From: Campylobacterales bacterium
GTDB lineage: Bacteria; Campylobacterota; Campylobacteria; Campylobacterales; QNZT01
DNA length: 5,951 bases
Assembly: GCA_026985685.1 (NCBI GenBank)
Contig: JALSQA010000003.1
Coordinates: 1 to 5,951 of the forward strand
Reading direction: 5' to 3'
Numbering within the stretch: the stretch's first letter is position 1; the number at the start of each line of letters is the position of its first letter. The notes under the pieces are model-generated. The model had not been told where the DNA came from. It worked only from the letters and a program-made list of their open reading frames with translations, and made no database searches. This document shows, one piece after another, positions 1 through 5,816 of this stretch. The translations under genes and the position numbers were made by a program.

Positions 1-1182
1 ATCCATAACATTTGTCCCTGTTTCTCCTGTAATGATCAAGGTGTCATAACGCTTATGATAATGATATGAATCATTGTTTTGTAAATATTTATCTATATCT
101 TCATGTAAATCATAACGATCTACCAAAGCACCTGCTGCTTCACTTGCACCATCGATACCATCTGAACCAGCACTCAAAAAAGTGAAGTTTTCATCATCTT
201 TAAGTCCTTTTAGTACCCAAAGAGCAAGTTCTTGATTTCGACCACCTTTGCCATCTCCTTTTACTTTGACTGTGCTTTCACCGCCAAAAAGAAGACACAA
301 GGGCTTTTCACTTTTTAAATCTCTTGCACTTGTTAAAATATTTTCAGCAACTTCTTGAACATCTCCACATATACGATTGCTAATAATTTTTACATCATAT
401 CCCATAGACAATGCTTCTTTTTTGATAACTTTTAGAGCAATATTATTTGAAGCTATTATTTTATGCTTAATTAATGGATTTGATTTTTCAGGTGTTTCAT
501 GATGACATGAAATGATTACATTTTGGATACTTTTATCTACTTTCTCCCATAATTTATACTTAACTAGTACAGCTTTAGCATCCGCACAAGTAGAACTATC
601 ATAATAAAAAGGAGCAGATCCAATTGTTTGAAGATCATCGCCAATAACATCACTTATAACAAAAACAATACCTGAAGCTTTTGTACTATACCCAAATCTA
701 CCACCTTTTACAAAAGAGAGATGTTTTCGTACGGTGTTTACCTCATCTATACTAGCTCCCGCATGAAGTAATAGTTCTGTCGTCTCCATCATGACTTCAA
801 GACTAATCGGAAAGATTGGTTCTTCAAGCAATGCAGAACTACCACCAGAAAGCATATAAACAAAAAAATCCTCTTTTTTCAAATTGCACAAACGTTTTTT
901 AAGCTCTTTACTCGCCAAAATACTTTTATCTGAGGGAATTGGATGAGAACTGACAAATACATCAAGATTTTCCACCTTTTCATAATAATTTGAAACAACA
1001 AAAGCTTCATCTATATTTGCTATATTTTGTTTCAAAAAAGCCTTCGCCATAGAGATAGCAGCTTTACCAGAGCCCAGCAGTGTTATATTTTTTTTGTATA
1101 TATCATCAAATTTTAAATTTTCAGGCACTACTGCCTGCACACCTTTTAAAAATAGTCTTTTTGCATTTACTTTATGATTCAT
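1..1182 (-). CDS. Glycerate 2-kinase (DUF4147/MOFRL family), 3' end cut by window edge
   Basis: I translated this frame by hand: it is open from an ATG at 1182 to the window edge, giving 394 residues. Family members phosphorylate D-glycerate with ATP to 2-phosphoglycerate in the cytoplasm (EC 2.7.1.165); older annotations call them hydroxypyruvate reductase or TtuD. Visible motifs are GSGKAA (37-42), LSGGSSAL (111-118), ISDVIGDD (176-183), GGESTVKVKG (300-309), GRNQELAL (314-321), AGSDGIDG (338-345) and TGETGTNVMD (385-394). The last matches the C-terminal TGPTGTN block, so probably only 10-20 residues are missing. K40, D178 and R315 seem to correspond to the active-site Lys, Asp and Arg of the Thermotoga enzyme (alignment by eye). 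The start overlaps the phosphatase stop as ATGA, preceded by a weak AGG, so translation is probably coupled. The likely role is returning glycerate from glycosylglycerate breakdown to glycolysis. No gene symbol is given because several compete (gckA, ttuD, glxK). Confidence 0.9.
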   Translation of the reverse strand, partial: MNHKVNAKRLFLKGVQAVVPENLKFDDIYKKNITLLGSGKAAISMAKAFLKQNIANIDEAFVVSNYYEKVENLDVFVSSHPIPSDKSILASKELKKRLCNLKKEDFFVYMLSGGSSALLEEPIFPISLEVMMETTELLLHAGASIDEVNTVRKHLSFVKGGRFGYSTKASGIVFVISDVIGDDLQTIGSAPFYYDSSTCADAKAVLVKYKLWEKVDKSIQNVIISCHHETPEKSNPLIKHKIIASNNIALKVIKKEALSMGYDVKIISNRICGDVQEVAENILTSARDLKSEKPLCLLFGGESTVKVKGDGKGGRNQELALWVLKGLKDDENFTFLSAGSDGIDGASEAAGALVDRYDLHEDIDKYLQNNDSYHYHKRYDTLIITGETGTNVMD

Positions 1183-1925
1183 AAAAGAACCTGCTTTAAA
1201 GCTTCACTCCATCCAAGACTACCTTCATGTGGTGCTTTGATAAGATTTGGTAAATCAAGTGAAATAAATTCTCCTCCATGTTTAGGAATCAATATAGGTT
1301 GATCAACTACTTCAAGCATTGCAATATCGTTATAATTATCTCCAAGGGCAATACTATAATAGCCTTTATAATGTTTCAAAGTAGACTTGAGAGCCAATCC
1401 TTTATCTTGCCCTGCTCCTACACAATGGTAAAAACGACCACCTTTTAAAATTTTAAAACCCTCTTTTTGTGCAATTTTCTTTAGTAAATCAATATCTTTT
1501 ACACCATCCATCAAAAACGGTTCACTAAATTCTCTTTGCTTTGCTAAAAGTGCTTGTTCATGAGAGAAGCCAGTATGTTTGCAAAGCTCATCAATCGACA
1601 TATCTTTAAAAGCATAAATTCCAAAATCTTTTCTATATTTATCGATAAAACCCACAATCTCTTCATGTTTTCGTCCAAGCATAATTTTTTCACCATTTGG
1701 AAAATATATACAAGCACCATTTTCTACAATAAAAGGAGATGTCAATTGCATTTTCTCTTGCAGTAACAAACACTCAACTCTCGTTTTACTTGTCGTAAAA
1801 ATCAAGTCAATGTGATTGTTTTTGAGATAAGTTAGCATTGAAAGAGCGGGAGAGAAACTATAATCTCCATGATTTAGCAAACTCCCATCAAGATCAGTAA
1901 AAATAACAATGCGATCAGTTCGCAA
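1179..1925 (-). CDS. mpgP: Mannosyl-3-phosphoglycerate phosphatase-type HAD-IIB hydrolase (may act on the glucosyl analogue)
   Basis: A 248-residue cytoplasmic HAD phosphatase of subclass IIB. It should remove the phosphate from mannosyl-3-phosphoglycerate (EC 3.1.3.70) or glucosyl-3-phosphoglycerate, the last step in making the compatible solute. Visible blocks are DLDGSLL (nucleophile D11, acid/base D13), TTSKTR (44-49, motif II), VENGA (67-71), REFSEPF (131-137), GGRFYH (162-167), GQDKG (172-176) and GDNYND (195-200, Mg-binding). The REF-EPF, GGRF-H and KG blocks separate this family from Cof-type and trehalose or sucrose phosphatases. The start codon is TTG: an in-frame TAA lies just upstream at 1937-1935, the next Met (residue 30) would lose the catalytic DxD, and AAAGGAG (1936-1930) lies 4 nt before the TTG. 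The gene overlaps the pgi end by 11 nt and the kinase start by 4 nt. The family call is strong; the sugar specificity is open. Confidence 0.88.
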   Translation of the reverse strand: MRTDRIVIFTDLDGSLLNHGDYSFSPALSMLTYLKNNHIDLIFTTSKTRVECLLLQEKMQLTSPFIVENGACIYFPNGEKIMLGRKHEEIVGFIDKYRKDFGIYAFKDMSIDELCKHTGFSHEQALLAKQREFSEPFLMDGVKDIDLLKKIAQKEGFKILKGGRFYHCVGAGQDKGLALKSTLKHYKGYYSIALGDNYNDIAMLEVVDQPILIPKHGGEFISLDLPNLIKAPHEGSLGWSEALKQVLL

Positions 1926-3165
1926 ACTTCTCCTTTAAGATCACTTTTCCAAGCTCAACTCCTGGCTGGTCATAGGTATTGATACCCAAAAAATAACCAC
2001 ACAATGATGTTAATAATTCATAATACATAATCATATATCCAACATTATAAGCATCAAGTTTTTCTATTTCGATCATGTCTACACTAATACCTTGATCTTT
2101 GATACTTTGCATTGTAGCATCACATTGAGCATTTATGAGTTCATTGAAAGTATGGTTATTTATAAAGTCTGTTTTTTCAAGCTTTGGAAGATGAACATCT
2201 GGGATTGTAAGTGGTGTTTGAAAATCTTTAACTTTAATCATCGTCACTGTTTTATCACGAGGTCCTTCTATGAGAAGTTGCAAAAATGAGTGCTGATCAA
2301 TAGATCCAACAATTCCAACAGGCGTCATACCAACATGATTTTGTGTTTTATCAATTTTTCCCAAAGATTCACCCCAAAGCTGAACATACCAGTCATTAAA
2401 TGCACTAAAAGCACTTGAGTAAGAAAATAATACATTAATCGGAAAATCTTTACTATGTGTAGTATAATAGTAAGCTTTTTGGATCAAATCATCTTCTTGT
2501 CTATCAAAAAATGACTCTTTTAGTGCATTTGCTCCAGCTAATAATGCTCTAGTATCATACCCCAAAAGTGTCAATGGCAAAAGTCCTACAGCAGAGAGTA
2601 CAGAAAAACGTCCACCCACATTTGCAGGAATATGAAAACAAGGTACTTCATACTCTCTACCAAAATCATCTAACGGTGAATTTCGATCTGTGACAAAAGT
2701 AAAATGTTCTCTAAATCGACTACTATCAACAGGTGCATCATATCTATCAATCAGATACTTAACATGAGAAGTAGTTTCTATCGTAGAACCTGATTTTGAA
2801 ATCATGATAAAAAAGCTCTCTTCAAAAAGTAAGTTTTTTAAATTTTTATCTATTTCAATAGGGTCAACATTTTCCATAAAAATAAGATTTAAGTTATTTC
2901 TATTTGGTGTATGTGACAACAAAGTATCTATCGCCTTTGTCCCCAAAGAAGAGCCACCAATACCAATCACAACAATATTTTTGATCCCTTTTACTTCAAG
3001 ATCATAATCTTCTATAAAGCCCTCTATTTTCAAGAGCATATCTGACTGGGGCAAAGTATAGTAACCTACTTCATCAGTTACCATCTCTTTATAGAGTGCA
3101 TCATAAGCATCTTTTACTACCTCTTTAGTAGCTTCTTTTTGGAAAAAAAGTTCATTTGTTATCAC
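1915..3165 (-). CDS. pgi: Glucose-6-phosphate isomerase (short bacterial form)
   Basis: Interconverts glucose 6-phosphate and fructose 6-phosphate in the cytoplasm (EC 5.3.1.9). The protein is about 416 residues counted from the GTG chosen here. It carries GIGGSS (68-73) and SKSGST (123-128) of the two SIS phosphosugar-binding domains, VGGRFSVLSAVGLLP (PGI signature 1, around 183-197), WGESLGK with the likely base E266, DQHSFLQLL with H292, and YDQPGVELGK (398-407, PGI signature 2) ending in the conserved Lys. The length suits the compact Pgi of Campylobacterota rather than the roughly 550-residue E. coli enzyme. The frame is open to a TTG at 3189, which would overlap dapE by 14 nt. The GTG at 3165 is preferred because AAAGGA lies 6 nt upstream of it and the protein then begins M-ITNELFF. 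In this operon it may balance glucosyl and mannosyl precursor supply for glycosylglycerate. Confidence 0.95.
   Translation of the reverse strand: MITNELFFQKEATKEVVKDAYDALYKEMVTDEVGYYTLPQSDMLLKIEGFIEDYDLEVKGIKNIVVIGIGGSSLGTKAIDTLLSHTPNRNNLNLIFMENVDPIEIDKNLKNLLFEESFFIMISKSGSTIETTSHVKYLIDRYDAPVDSSRFREHFTFVTDRNSPLDDFGREYEVPCFHIPANVGGRFSVLSAVGLLPLTLLGYDTRALLAGANALKESFFDRQEDDLIQKAYYYTTHSKDFPINVLFSYSSAFSAFNDWYVQLWGESLGKIDKTQNHVGMTPVGIVGSIDQHSFLQLLIEGPRDKTVTMIKVKDFQTPLTIPDVHLPKLEKTDFINNHTFNELINAQCDATMQSIKDQGISVDMIEIEKLDAYNVGYMIMYYELLTSLCGYFLGINTYDQPGVELGKVILKEKFAN
1930..1936 (-). promoter_or_regulatory. Ribosome binding site inside the pgi 3' end that fixes the TTG start of mpgP
   Basis: The minus strand reads AAAGGAG followed by AAGT and then TTG at 1925. 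It lies within the last codons of pgi. The in-frame TAA at 1937-1935 excludes any longer start, so this site decides an unusual TTG initiation and suggests coupling to pgi translation. Confidence 0.75.
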
Positions 3166-3171
3166 ACCATA

Positions 3172-3177
3172 TCCTTT
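3172..3177 (-). promoter_or_regulatory. Ribosome binding site selecting the GTG start of pgi
   Basis: The minus strand reads AAAGGA, then TATGGT, then GTG at 3165, a normal 6-nt spacing. The site overlaps the dapE stop codon TAA (3178-3176), so terminating ribosomes could re-initiate here. An ATG at 3170 is only 1 nt from the site and runs ATG-GTG-stop, so it is not the start. Confidence 0.7.
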
Positions 3178-4270
3178 AAAATTGTTCAATCAACCTTAAA
3201 AACACTTCATATAGTGCTTTCACCTCTGCTTCACTAGTTCGCTCATTTGGTGCATGGATAGTGTCATTGATGACACCAAACTCTACGGTATCTATGCCAT
3301 ACTCTCCAAAAAAACGTGCATCACTAGTACCACCGGCAGTAGAAAGTTTAGGTTCTACTCCTGTCACATTTTGAATAGACAAAAGCATATTTCGTACCAG
3401 TTTCGAGTTTGGATTTGTCACAAAAGGTTTGGCACTTTGATTTAAAACCAACGTATAATCCATCTCTTTAAAATACTTATGAACAAAGGCTTCTACATCA
3501 TCTTTGGTTGTTTTAGTAGAGTTTCGTACATTAAACATCATCTTGAGCTTACCAGGTGTGACATTTGTTACTTCCATACCCGCACGAATATCAGTAATCA
3601 CAAACTGACTAGGTGCAAAATTTTCATCTCCTTCATCGAGGTTTACACCTGCCATGTGAGGTAAAACTTGAGCAACTTTGTGGATAGGATTTTTAGATTT
3701 TTCAGGATAAGCAGCATGTCCTTGTGTACCTATCTTTTCTATCACACCATTTATAGAACCTCTTCTGCCAATTTTTATAGCATCACCAAAGAGTTTTTCA
3801 CACGTAGGCTCTGCTACTACGACAAAATCTGGTAAAAACCCTAGAGAATCTAGCTTTTGTATCATCTCTATAGTTCCATATCTAGCATCACCCTCTTCAT
3901 CACTTGTCAGAAGGACGGAAAGTGTTCCATTAAAACTACTACTATCCTTACACGCTTTCAAAAATGCAGCTACGCCACTTTTCATATCCTGTGTACCACG
4001 AGCATAAATCTTTCCATCTTTATGAAATGGTTCAAAGGGATCACTATCCCAGCCCTCTCCAGGAGGTACTACATCAACATGACCGGCAAAACAAAGATGA
4101 TCTCCCTTACCAAATTTTTTATACATAAAGAGGTTTTTTACTCCCTCTTTTTCGATATAAATAGTCTCAAAATCTTCAAGATAACCTTCGATAAAATTCA
4201 TCGCACCATCATCGTCTGGTGTGATTGATTTATACCGAAGTAACTTATCAAATATGGAAATCAACTCCAT
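3176..4270 (-). CDS. dapE: Succinyl-diaminopimelate desuccinylase
   Basis: A di-zinc M20-family amidohydrolase of 364 residues. It cleaves N-succinyl-LL-2,6-diaminopimelate to succinate and LL-diaminopimelate (EC 3.5.1.18) in the cytoplasmic lysine/peptidoglycan pathway. All expected ligands are visible: H64 and D66 in FAGHVDVVPPG, bridging D95 in RGTQDMKSG, catalytic E125 and ligand E126 in TSDEEGDA, E154 in VVAEPT, and H339 in DTIHAPNE. The lid/dimerisation domain (about 175-290) includes GTQGHAAYPEKSKNP, and AGGTSDARF (312-320) is the characteristic DapE substrate block. Length is normal for the family, which favours DapE over ArgE or carboxypeptidase relatives. The ATG start lies 9 nt after the stop of the upstream lipoprotein gene. 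Its ribosome site is weak (TAGG over that stop), so expression probably depends on upstream translation. Confidence 0.96.
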   Translation of the reverse strand: MELISIFDKLLRYKSITPDDDGAMNFIEGYLEDFETIYIEKEGVKNLFMYKKFGKGDHLCFAGHVDVVPPGEGWDSDPFEPFHKDGKIYARGTQDMKSGVAAFLKACKDSSSFNGTLSVLLTSDEEGDARYGTIEMIQKLDSLGFLPDFVVVAEPTCEKLFGDAIKIGRRGSINGVIEKIGTQGHAAYPEKSKNPIHKVAQVLPHMAGVNLDEGDENFAPSQFVITDIRAGMEVTNVTPGKLKMMFNVRNSTKTTKDDVEAFVHKYFKEMDYTLVLNQSAKPFVTNPNSKLVRNMLLSIQNVTGVEPKLSTAGGTSDARFFGEYGIDTVEFGVINDTIHAPNERTSEAEVKALYEVFLRLIEQF

Positions 4271-4279
4271 ACAAAAGAC

Positions 4280-4624
4280 CTAGTGATGAGGATTTTCATA
4301 AAATACATACGATGTTGAGTAATCACTCACTTCAAAATAGACTCGTTTTTCGCCTTTATCCGCTGTACCGTTGAAATTTTCATCAAGCACACCATAGCCA
4401 AAACGATAAGGTCTATCAGTATCACCATCTGTACTTGTCGCAGTAGACATTTTGTCAATCTTTATAAATTTTTTGACAAGTTTGTCTCCAGCATAAACTT
4501 CCAAAACACCATTTGTTCCAGTCCAGTTTTGGATAGCACGTCCTAGTTTGTTTTGTGTCTCTTGTGTACACCCACTCATCAGTAGCATAATCGCACTAAC
4601 TGATAAAAAAATCATTTTTTTCAT
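4280..4624 (-). CDS. Small predicted lipoprotein, first gene of the operon, function unknown
   Basis: A 114-residue protein with a classic lipoprotein signal: MKK, a hydrophobic stretch (4-16) and lipobox LMSGC, giving a lipidated Cys at 19 and a mature part of about 96 residues. The mature region starts polar (TQETQNKLGRAIQNWTGTNG), followed by VLEVYAGDKLVKKF and RPYRFGYGVLDENFNG, then an acidic KGEKRVYFEVSDYSTSYVFYE. The alternating hydrophobic pattern and aromatic residues suggest a compact beta-rich domain. It has no Cys after 19, no extra membrane segment and no catalytic motif that I recognise. From memory, similar proteins occur in marine Campylobacterota, but I cannot verify this here. 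The ATG has a strong AAGGAG (4639-4634) 9 nt upstream. It leads a tight gene series that continues into dapE, although nothing visible links it to lysine synthesis. Confidence 0.85.
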   Translation of the reverse strand: MKKMIFLSVSAIMLLMSGCTQETQNKLGRAIQNWTGTNGVLEVYAGDKLVKKFIKIDKMSTATSTDGDTDRPYRFGYGVLDENFNGTADKGEKRVYFEVSDYSTSYVFYENPHH

Positions 4625-4656
4625 TTGTAAATACTCCTTAAAAATATAATCTTATT

Positions 4657-4665
4657 ATTTTAGCA
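4657..4665 (-). promoter_or_regulatory. Extended -10 promoter for the lipoprotein-dapE-pgi-mpgP-kinase operon
   Basis: The minus strand reads TGC-TAAAAT, an extended -10 element. Transcription would start near 4650, leaving a leader of about 25 nt with AAGGAG before the ATG at 4624. There is no good -35 at 17 bp; a TTGATA lies 21 bp upstream, which is too far. Weak -35 boxes are usual for sigma-70 promoters in Campylobacterota. Confidence 0.55.
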
Positions 4666-4690
4666 TAATCTTCTGTAACTGTTTATCAAC

Positions 4691-4696
4691 TATACT
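4691..4696 (+). promoter_or_regulatory. Probable -10 box for the plus-strand lipoprotein
   Basis: TATACT matches the -10 consensus at five of six positions and lies 29 bases before the ATG at 4726, predicting a start near 4703. No clear -35 is present (ATCTTC at 17 bp). A perfect TATAAT at 4645-4650 is an alternative with a longer leader. AAGGA at 4712-4716 lies 9 nt before the ATG. Confidence 0.4.
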
Positions 4697-4725
4697 TTGT
4701 CATAAAAAAATAAGGATTTTAAATC

Positions 4726-5205
4726 ATGAGATATCTTTTATATAGTATATTACTTTTATTTATTTGGTCATGTGGCGATAGTGCACCTAAAGCATCAATC
4801 GGCTTTCAAACACAAAACTATATATCGCTAACTGATGACAATAACCATACAATCGTCAAAGATATACAACAAAGGTTGATGTTTGTAAATAGTGTACAAG
4901 GCTGTGAAGCACTTCATGGAGATACAGCAACCATCCTCAATGTAGCAGATAACTTTTGTAAAACATTAATCTTTTATGGGTTTTCTGACTGGAGAATACC
5001 AACTCTAAAAGAAATACAAAATTTTTCAAAAGGAATGGATAAAGAGAAACTGATACCTTTTTTTACATTTCCACAATGCAAACGTATTACTGGACTTAAA
5101 GATGATGGTACATTAGGAAACATCAACACCCACAATGTATCACCAAAATTTGAAGAAGTACCCCTCAAACTACCCGCAGGTATTCGCTGTGTAAGGGATT
5201 ATTGA
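4726..5205 (+). CDS. Predicted lipoprotein with a degenerate Lcl C-terminal/DUF1566-type domain
   Basis: A 159-residue protein with a lipoprotein signal MRYLLYSILLLFIWSC, giving a lipidated Cys at 16 followed by GDS. The mature part resembles the Lcl_C/DUF1566 family: LMFVNSVQGCEAL (51-63), a Cys-containing helix with NFCKTL (76-81), the hallmark SDWRIPTLKEI (87-97), and a C-terminal GIRCVRD (152-158). The usual central W-S-S-T strand is replaced by a polar segment with PQCKR and THNVSP, so the domain is shortened or divergent. Cys 60, 78, 118 and 155 could form two disulfides outside the cytoplasm. The domain is loosely tied to surface proteins and C-type-lectin-like folds; no enzymatic role is known to me. 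It is transcribed away from the dapE operon and converges on the toxin gene with only 27 bases between their ends. Start choice is supported by AAGGA at 4712-4716. Confidence 0.82.
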   Translation: MRYLLYSILLLFIWSCGDSAPKASIGFQTQNYISLTDDNNHTIVKDIQQRLMFVNSVQGCEALHGDTATILNVADNFCKTLIFYGFSDWRIPTLKEIQNFSKGMDKEKLIPFFTFPQCKRITGLKDDGTLGNINTHNVSPKFEEVPLKLPAGIRCVRDY

Positions 5206-5232
5206 AAATATTAAGCAAGAAGGCAATTAGCC

Positions 5233-5472
5233 CTACTTGTAAACATCTCCTCTACTGTCAACTTTTAATATTTTTATTTCTTCTTCATTCATATGAAATA
5301 GTATTCTATATTTTGATATTCTAATTCTATAAACTGGAGGTATATCATTACCTGTTAATCTTTTAACATCACCATCTGGTAAGTTTTGAATAGCATTAAA
5401 TATTTTTTCTTGAAGTTTTCTATCATATTTGGAAAACTTTTTTTCAAAAGTTTTAGAATATGATATTTTCAT
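5233..5472 (-). CDS. RelE-superfamily toxin of a type II toxin-antitoxin pair
   Basis: A 79-residue basic protein with the RelE/ParE fold pattern: strand MKISYSKTFEKKF, two helices (about 11-31), then RLTGND, VYRIRISKYRILF, EEEIKILKV and SRGDVYK. Aligned by eye to E. coli RelE, its catalytic residues K52, K54, R61, R81 and Y87 correspond to R49, R51, R56, R74 and Y78. The full basic set and terminal Tyr favour a ribosome-dependent mRNA endonuclease over a ParE-type gyrase poison, but this is inference. The ATG overlaps the antitoxin stop by 4 nt (ATGA), the usual coupled order with the antitoxin first. The gene is complete, with no frameshift. G+C is about 24% over 5241-5420 (44 of 180, counted by hand), far below the neighbouring chromosomal genes, which suggests horizontal acquisition. 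Confidence 0.88.
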   Translation of the reverse strand: MKISYSKTFEKKFSKYDRKLQEKIFNAIQNLPDGDVKRLTGNDIPPVYRIRISKYRILFHMNEEEIKILKVDSRGDVYK

Positions 5473-5717
5473 AAATTAAATTTACTTTTAAAATCATTGT
5501 TTGAAGTAAACTCATCATTTGCTAATATTGATAAAATTTCTTTTTCATCATCTGCTTCTAATATTAAATTAGCTTGATGTTTAGTTTTAGTGTTTTTTTC
5601 AATGTATTCATTTAGACTTTCTCTAATTATTTGAGATATTGATTTTTTTTCAATAAAACTGAATACTCTTACTTGTTCGTATAATGCTTCATCTATAGTC
5701 AAATTTAATCTATGCAC
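5469..5717 (-). CDS. Ribbon-helix-helix antitoxin of the RelE-type pair
   Basis: An 82-residue protein. The N-terminus RLNLTIDEALYEQV reads as the RHH beta strand (3-8) and first helix, followed by a turn at KKSIS and the second helix SISQIIRESLNEYIE (26-40). This is the DNA-binding dimer fold used by many antitoxins for autoregulation. Residues 55-76, acidic and containing ADDEKEILSILANDEF, are the likely toxin-binding tail that covers the RelE-like protein. The start is GTG (5717), supported by AAAGGAG at 5729-5723 with a 5-nt spacer; there is no ATG in frame near it. It precedes the toxin with a 4-nt overlap. G+C is about 22% over 5461-5700 (52 of 240, counted by hand). The RHH assignment is from sequence pattern only and is close to RelB- and ParD-like antitoxins. 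Confidence 0.83.
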   Translation of the reverse strand: MHRLNLTIDEALYEQVRVFSFIEKKSISQIIRESLNEYIEKNTKTKHQANLILEADDEKEILSILANDEFTSNNDFKSKFNL

Positions 5718-5722
5718 AATTT

Positions 5723-5729
5723 CTCCTTT
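5723..5729 (-). promoter_or_regulatory. Ribosome binding site setting the GTG start of the antitoxin
   Basis: AAAGGAG on the minus strand is followed by AAATT and GTG at 5717. It is the strongest ribosome site near this reading frame and supports initiation at GTG. Confidence 0.7.
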
Positions 5730-5730
5730 G

Positions 5731-5750
5731 TGTAGTGATGTATAGGTGTA
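5731..5750 (-). repeat. Three TACA half-sites at an 8-bp period, probable antitoxin operator
   Basis: On the minus strand TACA occurs at 5750-5747, 5742-5739 and 5734-5731, each exactly 8 bp from the next, with different bases between them. The array lies between the -10 box and the ribosome site of the antitoxin gene. RHH repressors such as MetJ bind tandem short boxes at an 8-bp period, so this is a plausible autoregulatory operator. Function is inferred. Confidence 0.5.
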
Positions 5751-5758
5751 TTATATCA
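5750..5758 (-). promoter_or_regulatory. Promoter of the toxin-antitoxin pair (extended -10)
   Basis: The minus strand reads TGA-TATAAT, a perfect -10 with the TGn extension. A weak TTTATA lies 17 bp upstream. Transcription should begin near 5743, inside the TACA array, so a bound antitoxin would block polymerase. The leader is about 25 nt and contains AAAGGAG. Confidence 0.7.
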
Positions 5759-5816
5759 TAAAATTGTAACTTTATAAATTAAACAAATTTAAAAGATTTT
5801 CCAAAATAAAGTTCTA

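Noticed and set aside
1554..1766. Plus-strand open frame opposite mpgP
   Set aside because: It is a shadow of the phosphatase gene; no domain pattern or ribosome site.
2092..3007. Plus-strand short open frames opposite pgi
   Set aside because: They are antisense shadows of a strongly conserved enzyme.
3162..3170. ATG-GTG-stop mini-frame before pgi as a leader peptide
   Set aside because: The ATG is 1 nt from the ribosome site and the frame has two codons; it is a by-product of the GGTGTGA sequence around the GTG start.
3857..4228. Plus-strand open frame of 123 codons opposite dapE
   Set aside because: It lies wholly opposite a well-supported DapE with all zinc ligands, has no ribosome site, and its product is an unconvincing S/T/I-rich sequence.
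4670..4699. TTGATA on the minus strand as the -35 of the operon promoter
   Set aside because: The gap to the TAAAAT box is 21 bp, outside the normal 16-18 range.
4974..5168. Minus-strand open frame opposite the plus-strand lipoprotein
   Set aside because: The plus frame carries the lipoprotein signal, SDWRIPT and GIRCVRD motifs and a ribosome site; the minus frame has none.
5222..5232. GGC-AATTA-GCC as a bidirectional terminator
   Set aside because: The stem is only 3 bp and no T-run follows on either strand.
5791..5800. AAAAGATTTT as a terminator after the GMC gene
   Set aside because: It is a short A/T palindrome with a 2-base loop and no G+C; expected by chance in such A/T-rich DNA.
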